This document shows positions 55,803 through 64,000 of a stretch of DNA of 64,000 bases, one piece after another. A model generated the notes under the pieces. That model worked only from the letters and a program-made list of their open reading frames with translations. It was not told the origin of the DNA and ran no database searches. Made by a program: the position numbers and the translations under genes. Each line of letters opens with the position of its first letter. The stretch's first letter is position 1. This DNA comes from Hedera helix. Taxonomy: Eukaryota; Streptophyta; Magnoliopsida; Apiales; Araliaceae. Location: the NCBI GenBank assembly GCA_947179155.2, contig OX359270.1:15001-79000 (forward strand), written 5' to 3'.

Positions 55803-58800
55803 TGTGACGACCCCAAACCCGGGTTCTTTAACCTCGGGTTTGGTTCTCACTGTACAATACTTAACAACAATGAAATACATAAATTGTATTCAAACTTCGC
55901 GGAATAATACAAAATGTTCCTTAACAAAAGGCTACACTTCCCAAGGTCTATTACCTTAATTTTAAACGTTACATATCTTAAGGAAAAATACAAAAGATCT
56001 ACAACAGTAATTACATAACAGTAATTTAAACTAGCATGCAACTACTAAAATCAAGCATTCGCTTTCCCCTTGCCTTTGTCCGATTTAGAGCTTTCGGGAT
56101 TGGCTAAAATATAGTCATGATATAGCAAGAATGAACAACTAAATGGCTCAGCAAGTTTATAAACAACAATCATACGATATATCATGATGAAGGGAAATAA
56201 CTTCAAGGTTTTCAACAATAACAATTGTGAAAGATATCAAGAATCAATGTTCAATAAAAGAATGTATTGACTCTTTACTGCTGAGTGGTCTTTAATGACC
56301 GTGAACTGCTAGTAAGGTAAAATAGACATACAATGTCTGACTCCTTGTTAAAAATAACGGGACACTTGAGGGAATCAGTCCTCTTATGTCCTATGTATAT
56401 GCATCACATTTAGATTTCTTGCGCGCTGTCGGTTTTCCGACAAATAAAAATCCCCTTTAACTAGGGTTGTACTTTCTCAGTCTTACTGTAAGAATCCGCA
56501 CCAACCAATAGTTTGGATAAGCTTTTATAATATTCAATTCAATGAATTAACATACATTTGTCTAGCCGAAACAATTAGCTTAGACATCTTAAACAGTTGC
56601 AAAAGCACTATGTGCGAATACAATAATCAATAACGATGTGAAGTAATTTTCGATAATTAATTCACTCAAGGGTCTGTCAAATATTTACGAGTGTAGATAC
56701 TTGCTCAACAATAAATGAATTGCTCAATGTAATTAAGGTTGAATAATAATTGCAACAATAAGTACAAGTTAAGGGGTAGAAAACTTGCCTCGTGCGTCGT
56801 TTACTACTAACCAACTTAATTTAACAATCCTTGAACGGACCTAACAATTAAATCAGTTCGATTTTAAATTAGTATCATATACTTGTAAGTATAATGACCT
56901 TTATAAACCTTACGAACCACATAATTGATTAATTATGGGTAATTAAACACTTAGGAAATACTATCACTAGTTGATAATATTTCATACACAAGGAACCTAT
57001 ATTAACTATTTAATATAGTTCATGCAATTGTCTAATATTATTAATAAATTAATAATATTTTATTAACTACCTAATATTATTAATCATTTAATAATATTTT
57101 ATTTGACTTCTAATATAATTAATCATTTAATAATATTTTATTAATTATCTAATATTATTAATCATTTAATAATATTTTAGTAAGTATATAATATTATTAA
57201 TCACTTAATAATTTTTTATTAAGTATCTAATATTATTAATCATTATCTAATATTATTAATCCTTTAATAATATTTTATTAAGTATATAATATTATTAATC
57301 ATTTAAATATTTTAATCATTATCTAATATTATTAATCATTTAATAATATTTTATTAAGTATATAATATTATTATTCATTTAATAATATTTTAATCGTGTA
57401 ATAATAGTTTATTAGAATTCTAATATTATTAATCATTTAATAATATTTTATTGAGTTTATAATATTATTATACATTTAATAATATTTTAATAAATTTCTA
57501 ATATTATTATTTATCTAATAATATTTTATTACCTTCATTATATTATTATTTCAATAATAATATTTATACACCTTTAAATTATTAAATCAATTATATATAT
57601 ATTTAAAAATATGTTTATTAAGTCCAAAAATACTAAAATGATTTTTGGAACATTTTTTATTTTCTGACCCGACCCGACCCGGCTGAACCGACCCGGTTCG
57701 GGTTTTTATTTTTTTCCTGGTAACAGTGCACTGTGCCGCGGCGCAGTGATTAACACTGCAGACAGCGCCCCGGCGCTGTACTGCAGTAAAGACCACTTTT
57801 TGATTTTTTTGTGACATTTTTGATATCATTTGATCAAATATTGATTAAATGAAATCTACACATCCAAATAACACCAAATCAGTGTTGATGTGTTCCTAAC
57901 TTAATGTTTTACAATATTCCATGGTTCGATCGTCTTTTTGAAAACGTTTTACACGAAATTTACGGATCGAACCACTTAGGGTTGAAAAACGACATCATTT
58001 GTAGTAAAAGCTATAACTTCTTTGTTATTTAATATTTTTGAAAAGTTCAAAAAGGGTTTTTCTTTAAAACTCATAGATCTAGCATTCAAGCCATAAAAGT
58101 CCAATTTCCGATTTGTACATTTCAAAATACAACGTTAAACATAGCATGTATGGTTAGGGTTTTACCGGTAATTTGTGTTATGCATATTCCTACATCTTTT
58201 ATGAAATTCTCACATACCAAAACATGTTATAAACACATAGATCTATGAATATACATATATTATATAGTTAAATACATATAGATCATCAAAACGAGTTTTG
58301 ATCGGTTAAAAATAGATTTTAACCGATCAAAAGCTTTCTAGACTACAAAAATAAAATGAGAAGGTGTTTAGAGCACTTTTGAACCTTTGTGATTTGTTTG
58401 CTCTCCTTCTCCCCCTACCAAAGTATGTTGTGTAGCTTGAGGACATTCACCAAGGCTTCCTCTAGCTTTTTCTCTCAACTCACAAGTGTATCTTCCTTTT
58501 CTCTAGAAAATGCTCTCACTTTCTCTCTAATGTGCTCTAGCAAATGAACCAACAAGCTTGGCTCAAGTGTAGAGTATCATATATATAGCCACCAACTAAC
58601 TCCTCATTATCTTGCTAATTCACCCATGTTGGTGAAATTAGTGCTTAATTATAATTACTATTGCATTGATTGACTAGGTGAAAGACTCACGGAATGACTA
58701 GGGTTGTTCACCAACTATGACAAAGATAGATTTTCAAGCAACATGAGGCTCACAAGCCACCCCCCATGGGCCCCACTTTGGCCGGCCATATGGCCTTCAT

Positions 58801-59302
58801 TTTGACCATTTTTGTTTTATTTTTAAATGCTAAATGGTGCATATATACATATATATATATATATTAACCAAAGTTTTGACCTTGTTTGGACTTCACATTG
58901 GGCTTGGGAATAACTTATATTGGGCTCATTCAATTAAATTGTTTGGGCTCAATTTATATCACACATTGGGCTTACATTAAATATTCTAGGGTACATTTAA
59001 TTAAATCAAGCATTGGGCTTGTTTAATTAATTACATGGGCTAGTAATTAAATTAATTACATGGGCTACTAGGTTAATATCTTTGACCTAGTTTATCAACT
59101 CATTTGGATTTAAAATATAATCCAATTAGATTTGCCTTAATTAATTATTCACCTTGCTTTATTTCTTTAAATAAATATACGCATTCACAAGTACATTTAT
59201 TTAATTATCTAAAGTACAATTAATTAGTACAAAAGTTTAAATTCATTGCTAAATATTTATTTAGTATATTTACAATGACTAATGAAATTCGCGGTCATTA
59301 CA
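55803..59302 (-). repeat. 3' LTR of the minus-strand Tekay-like Ty3/gypsy element
   Basis: A 3500 bp LTR. On + it starts TGTGACGACCCC and ends GCGGTCATTACA, so on the coding strand it reads TGTAATGACC...GTCGTCACA. It shares its family with the solo LTRs at 8836-12282 and 25519-28961. It includes an AT-rich minisatellite (about 57030-57575) and a CGACCCGACCCGACCCGG motif (about 57665). Confidence 0.93.
57030..57575. repeat. AT-rich minisatellite in the LTR
   Basis: About fourteen degenerate repeats of 35-40 bp with core CTAATATTATTAATCATTTAA followed by TAATATTTTATTAA. Same type as in the solo LTRs, but with a different number and arrangement of repeats. Confidence 0.85.
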
Positions 59303-59312
59303 TTTTTCCCCC
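59303..59312 (-). promoter_or_regulatory. Polypurine tract of the minus-strand element
   Basis: TTTTTCCCCC on + (GGGGGAAAAA on the coding strand) lies immediately upstream of the LTR's TGTAATG start. Confidence 0.85.
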
Positions 59313-59351
59313 TTATAAGAATTCCGTCTCCGGAATTACAAATTTAAACTA

Positions 59352-62275
59352 CTAAAAAAGATTCGGATAGTTAGCCCTCATCTTTTCTTCAAGCTCCCAC
59401 GTAGCTTCCTCAGCGTTGTGGTTCCTCCAAAGGATTTTGACAGAATGTATAACCTTATTCCGTAATTTCTGCTCTTTCCTATCTAGTATCTGGACAGGAA
59501 TTTTCTCGTACGATAAGTCTTTCTCGACTTGTATTGGCTCATAGGATATGACATGTTTGTAGTCTGGCTTGTATGGTCGCAACACTGATACGTGAAACAC
59601 ATTGTGAATATGCTCCAGTTCAGGAGGTAAAGCTACCTCGTACGCCACTTCACCCACTCTTTTTAATATCTCGAACGGTCCTATGAACCTCGGACTCAGC
59701 TTCCCTTTCTTTCCAAATCTGATCTTTCCTTTCCAGGGAGATACCTTCATGAACACAAAACTCCCAACTTCGAAGTCTCGCTTTTGACGATGTAAATCGG
59801 CATACTTCTTCTTCTTCTGTTGAACCAATTCCGGCCCCAACAGTCGGCGTTCTCCTACCTCGTCCCAACATAGAGGTGTTCTGCATTTTCTGCCATACAA
59901 TGCTTCGTAAGGCGGCATGCCTATGCTTGCATGATAATTGTTGTTGTATGCAAACTCAACTAGTGGTAGATGGTTTTCCCAACTGCCCTTGAAATCCATC
60001 ACGCAGGCCCTGAGCATGTCTTCCAATGTCTGTATTGTTCTTTCACTTTGCTCATCTGTCTGCGGATGATACGCTGTACCCATTCTTAACTGTGTCCCCA
60101 ATCTCTCCTGAAGACTTCTCCAAAATTTTGACGTGAAGCGCGGATCTCTGTCTGATACAATCGATACCGACACCCCATGTCTCGAAACTATCACCTTGAT
60201 GTACAGTTTAGCCAATTAATCCAAACTGAACTTAATCCTGATCGGCAAAAAGTGCGCTGACTTTGTTAGTCGATCCACAATTACCCATATTGCGTCATAT
60301 CCCTTCTGTGTTGCTGGAAGTCCTACCACAAAATCCATCGTGATATGCTCCCATTTCCACTCAGGAATTTCTAATGGCTGTAGTAATCCACTTGGTCTCT
60401 GATGTTCGGCCTTTACCCTTTGACAAGTTAGGCATCGGCTGACACATTCTGCAACCTCCCTTTTTAAATTTGGCCACCAAAAATGCTGACGCAGATCTTG
60501 ATACATCTTCGTACTTCCCGGATGTACCGAGTATCTCGTACTGTGGGCCTCTTGCAAAATCTCCTCTCTTAGTTCAGGCACTAGTGGTACCCAAACACGA
60601 TTTTCAAACCTTAGCAATCCCATGCTATCCTCCTTGAATTTGATCTCTTCTCCTTCGGTCATTCTTATCCTTATTCGGACACATTCTTCATCTCTGTCTT
60701 GAGCCTCTTTCACCCTATCTAACAGGGTTGGGCTCGCTTCCACTTCCATTGATTCATTTGGATTTCTCACCTCCAACTCCATTCGAGTCATCTCTTGAAC
60801 CAATTGTTCCTGATCTGTCAATATGAACAATTTCTCCCTGCTCTTTTTACTTAGAGCATCTGCTACTACGTTGGCCTTACCGGGATGGTATAGAATTTTA
60901 CAATCGTAGTCTTTGATCAATTCTAACCATCTCCGTTGCCTCATATTTAACTCCTTCTGTGTGAAGATATACTTCAAACTCTTATGGTCTATGAATATCT
61001 CACATATCTCTCCATACAAATAATGTCTCCAAATTTTAAGGGCAAACACTACCGCTGCTAGCTCCAAGTCGTGGGTAGGGTATCCCTTCTCGTAATCCTT
61101 CAACTGTCTGGACGCATACGCAACGACCTTGCCGTTTTGCATAAGCACACAGCCAAGTCCCTTGTGCGATGCATCACTGTAGACCGTAAAACCTCTCGTA
61201 TCGTCCGGTAAAGTCAACACAGGTGCTTCACTAAGTCTTTTCTTTAGTTCCTGAAAACTCTCCTCACACTTCTCCGTCCATACATATTTCACTGTCTTCC
61301 TCGTTAAATTTGTTAACGGTGTTGCTATCTTTGAAAAATCTTGAATGAATCTCCGATAGTAACCCGCTAATCCTAAGAAACTTCTTACCTCCGTCGACAT
61401 CCTTGGTTGTTCCCAATTCATCACCGCTTCAACCTTCGCTGGATCAACTGAAACTCCCTCCTTGTCAATAACATGACCTAAAAATTGAACTCTCTCCAAC
61501 CAGAATTCACACTTTGAAAACTTAGCATACAACTGTTCCTTTCGTAAAATCTCTAATACTAATCTTAGGTGTTTCGCGTGCTCCTCCTCCGTTTGGAATA
61601 AACCAAAATATCGTCAATGAACACAACAACGAATTTATCCAAGTACTGCTTGAATATTCTATTCATCATGTCTATAAATGCGGCTGGCGCATTCGTAAGT
61701 CCAAACGACATCACCAGAAACTCATAATGCCCATATCGAGTTCTGAATGCCGTCTTGGGTACATCCTCCTACCTGACCTTCAACTGATGATAACCAGTCC
61801 TCAAGTCAATTTTCGAAAAGTACTTCGCCCCTTTCAATTGATCGAACAGATCGTCAATTCTTGGCAACGGGTACTTGTTCTTAATTGTTACCATATTCAG
61901 TTTTCTATAATCCATACACAGTCTCATCGATCCATCCTTCTTCTTTATAAACAGCACCGGTGCTCCCCATGGAGAAACACTTGGCTGAATATACTTATTA
62001 TCCAATAACTCCTGCAGTTGAATCATTAACTCCTTCATTTCTGCCGGAGCCATCCTATATGGTGCCTTTGATATTGGTGCTGTCCCCGGTACCAAATCAA
62101 TTACAAATTCTATCTCCCTATCTGGCGGTAAACCTGGCAGTTCGTTTGGAAACACGTCAATGAACTCCCTAACTACTGGTATTTGCTCCATCTCGGGATT
62201 CACCATCTGTGTGTCCACTACGTGAGCCAAATACCTTACACAACCTTTCTTTAACAGTTTCTTGGCCTTCATCAT
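59352..62275 (-). pseudogene. Ty3/gypsy pol pseudogene (RT, RNase H, integrase, chromodomain-like)
   Basis: The RT begins in the 168-codon piece ending at 61769 (SPWGAPVLFIKKKDGSMRLC, PLPRIDDLFDQLKGAKYFSK). A TAG at 61766-61768 interrupts it, and a one-base deletion near 61600, just after the intact FIDDIL motif, shifts the frame. The next piece (61532-60216, 438 codons) holds the RT end, RNase H (Asp120 in YSDAS) and the first half of integrase (His330, His337, Cys367, Cys370, catalytic Asp400). A TAA at 60216-60218 separates the second half (60215-59352), with catalytic Asp22 (SDRDPRF), Glu58 (QSERT) and a chromodomain-like end (VKILWRN, EEATWELEE). About 16 codons seem to be deleted after GPELVQQ. 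All catalytic residues seen are intact, so decay is recent compared with the plus-strand element. Confidence 0.92.
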
Positions 62276-62290
62276 CGACAGACATGTTGA

Positions 62291-63826
62291 TTATCTAGAC
62301 GACTTACTGCCATAAAATACGACCTTAGACTTATTCGGTGTCTTAAGGTGTATACACTTCTTTTTACAGTCAATTATCGCTCCGTAGTTAAACAACCAAT
62401 CCATTCCAAGTATAACGTCAAACTCCCCCAAACGTATCGGGATTAAATTTATACTCAACTTCTGACCCCTAATTTCAGCACAACAATTTCTATGTATATA
62501 CTCTACAGGAATCACTTCTTTATTTGGAACTTCTATGTTCATTGGGTTTTCTAGTTTTTCACTAGGCAATTCTAACAGTCTAGCGAATTCATCAGACACA
62601 AATGAACAGGTAGCACCCGAATCAAATAATACATAAGCATTTATATCATTGATCGGAATAATACCTGACACCGCGTCTTTTGATTTAACGGCGTCCTGCA
62701 CCGTCATGTTGAAAGTCCGTGCCGTTAGTTTATTCTGTGGCACCAGGCCTCCAATGGTCAGTTTGTTGTTGTTGTTGTTGTTACTTCCCCTATAGCCCGA
62801 ACTCCCTCCGGTATTCTTTTTCTTTGGACAATCCTTAAACTGATGGTCCATGGTCCTGAAGGCGAAACAACCCTTCCTCTTTGGTGTGGGACAATTAGGA
62901 GCGATGTGCCCCTCTTGCCCACAGTTATAGCAGACGTTCTTCCCCCTCATACATTCCCCTGCGTGGTTCTTCCCGCAGTTACTGCACTTGCTCGCTTTCT
63001 TAGAGTCACTTCTCTGGGGTGTCCCCGAACTGCTGTTGTTATTCCACTTGCGTTTGTTTGAGTTGTTGCCCCCGCTGCTACCCTCTCGGTTTCCTCCTTC
63101 ACCCTTCTTCTTGTTCCGTTCCTGGTTGTGCTTGTTTAAAGCTTCGTTCCCTCCTTCAGCTATGATAGCTTTTTCCAGTAATGTTGCAAAGTTTGTAATC
63201 TGGAGAACAGCTACCCGACTGTAAACCCACGGTTTCAGCCCCTGCTCAAACCTCCTGGCACGTCTCGCCTCAGTGTCCACCTGATGTGGAGCAAATCTTG
63301 CCAATTCATTGAACTTGGCAGCATATTCGGATACGGACAAGTTACCATGCTTAAGCTCTAGGAATTTGATTTCTATCCTAGCCTGTGTACTCTCTGGAAA
63401 GTAGTTCTCCAAGAATGCTTCTTTGAATCGCGCCCACGCGATCGTTCCCTCCCCTGCTCTACTTTTATTGGCCTTCCACCAGTGGCTGACCTCCCCTTTC
63501 ATCATAAAGGTAGCAAATGAGGTCATTTGCCCCTCCGCGACTTGTGCGACCTCGAAGACTTTTTCCATCTCCTCTATCCAGGTCTGTGCTTCTATAGGAT
63601 CCGTGGTCCCTCTGAATTCGGGTGGTCCTATTAGTTTGAAATCCTTAAAACTTGCTAGTGGAGCGGCAGGGCTTGTTGCTCCAGTAGCTTCTGCGTTGCG
63701 TCCGCGAAATGCTCCCATTAGCATTTCCACAAACTCTTGGACAGGGTTTGGTGGTACCCCTCCTGCGTTAACGGACTCTTCGGGTGGTGGTGGGGGTAGT
63801 CGTTGATTTCTTCTCTGTGGCGGCAT
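62291..63826 (-). CDS. Ty3/gypsy gag-protease polyprotein
   Basis: A 511-codon intact reading frame. It starts MPPQRRNQRLPPPPPEES, followed by a retrotransposon gag domain (about 85-230; WIEEMEKVFEVAQV, FLELKHGNLSVSEYAAKF). A basic Asn/Ser/Gly-rich stretch leads to zinc knuckles: a variant CSNCGKNHAGEC, a canonical CYNCGQEGHIAPNC (about 298-311) and a third that has lost one Cys (CFAFRTMDHQFKDC). The protease follows, with intact FDSGATCSFV (about 400) and EFDVILGMDWL. The frame ends at TAA (62291-62293), and five codons later the pol segment begins in the same frame. The stop is probably a nonsense mutation in a once-continuous gag-pol, since relatives usually have one ORF. Gag would form particles, and protease would mature the polyprotein. 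Confidence 0.9.
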   Translation of the reverse strand: MPPQRRNQRLPPPPPEESVNAGGVPPNPVQEFVEMLMGAFRGRNAEATGATSPAAPLASFKDFKLIGPPEFRGTTDPIEAQTWIEEMEKVFEVAQVAEGQMTSFATFMMKGEVSHWWKANKSRAGEGTIAWARFKEAFLENYFPESTQARIEIKFLELKHGNLSVSEYAAKFNELARFAPHQVDTEARRARRFEQGLKPWVYSRVAVLQITNFATLLEKAIIAEGGNEALNKHNQERNKKKGEGGNREGSSGGNNSNKRKWNNNSSSGTPQRSDSKKASKCSNCGKNHAGECMRGKNVCYNCGQEGHIAPNCPTPKRKGCFAFRTMDHQFKDCPKKKNTGGSSGYRGSNNNNNNKLTIGGLVPQNKLTARTFNMTVQDAVKSKDAVSGIIPINDINAYVLFDSGATCSFVSDEFARLLELPSEKLENPMNIEVPNKEVIPVEYIHRNCCAEIRGQKLSINLIPIRLGEFDVILGMDWLFNYGAIIDCKKKCIHLKTPNKSKVVFYGSKSSR

Positions 63827-64000
63827 TTTCTGTATAAAGAAAATTTAATTTATTAAAGTTGTTTCAATCTTTTTACTTTCGTTTTGTAGCTTAAGTAATT
63901 TAAACTAAAGCACAAATAATCATCTCAACACATATAAACATAAACGGAAATGCATTTATATTCATATGCTAAAACACAGTGCGTAGCAATTTTACATCAT
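63827..64000 (-). other. Leader of the minus-strand retrotransposon
   Basis: AT-rich untranslated leader upstream of gag. The primer-binding site is not reached within the window. Confidence 0.6.

Larger units (their letters stand above)
55803..64000 (-). mobile_element. Tekay-like Ty3/gypsy retrotransposon, minus strand, cut by the window edge
   Basis: In coding direction: leader (64000-63827), gag-protease (63826-62291), RT-RNase H-integrase-chromodomain (62275-59352), polypurine tract (59312-59303) and 3' LTR (59302-55803). The 5' LTR and primer-binding site lie beyond 64000. It inserted at the 3' part of the Transposase_28-like remnant. It has far fewer lesions than the element at 37821-48055. 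Confidence 0.92.

Noticed and set aside
62843..63806. Plus-strand ORFs opposite gag (72, 78 and 127 codons)
   Set aside because: Antisense shadows of the gag-protease frame; no homology.

Overview
The window is plant nuclear DNA, most likely from a eudicot. It is AT-rich and carries Arabidopsis-type telomere repeats (CCCTAAA and variants), Tekay/Del-like Ty3/gypsy chromoviruses with 3-3.5 kb LTRs, a PIF/Harbinger element, a Copia-like solo LTR, a hAT-type MITE and one host gene, a spliced GPI-anchored glycosyl hydrolase family 17 beta-1,3-glucanase. No tRNA, rRNA or CRISPR array was seen.

Layout. (1) 1-7574: a tandem array of three units (2763, 2763 and 2048 bp). Each joins a 5' Harbinger fragment, a telomere-like tract, an antisense fragment of a Ty3/gypsy LTR, a second telomere-like tract and a flank segment. 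Units 1 and 2 also carry a ~385 bp degenerate telomere-like array between two copies of a ~330 bp segment. (2) 7575-20798: the rest of the Harbinger element (proposed whole element 7339-18225), interrupted by a gypsy solo LTR (8836-12282) and a Copia-like solo LTR (12463-15431), followed by a hAT MITE. (3) 20796-37478: a second copy of about 16.5 kb of this sequence (period ~16.68 kb), nearly identical. It joins the first copy through a telomere-like array, and the other breakpoint lies in the loop of a perfect 12-bp hairpin. (4) 37821-48055: a complete but decayed Ty3/gypsy element with two LTRs, ATTAT target duplications, PBS and polypurine tract. (5) 48597-51651: the beta-1,3-glucanase gene in three exons; the last, very short exon supplies the GPI-attachment tail. 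(6) 52300-55800: decayed repetitive DNA including a Transposase_28-like remnant. (7) 55803-64000: a second Tekay-like element on the minus strand, with its 5' LTR beyond the window.

The host gene appears to be the only functional gene; nearly everything else is mobile DNA or its remains. The most interesting feature is the left half. Telomere-like repeats, all in the same orientation (C-rich strand on +, as expected if a telomere lies to the left), sit at almost every rearrangement junction. This resembles amplification of telomere-bracketed cassettes or telomere-scarred break repair near a chromosome end. That is inference; a mis-assembled repeat is the main alternative.
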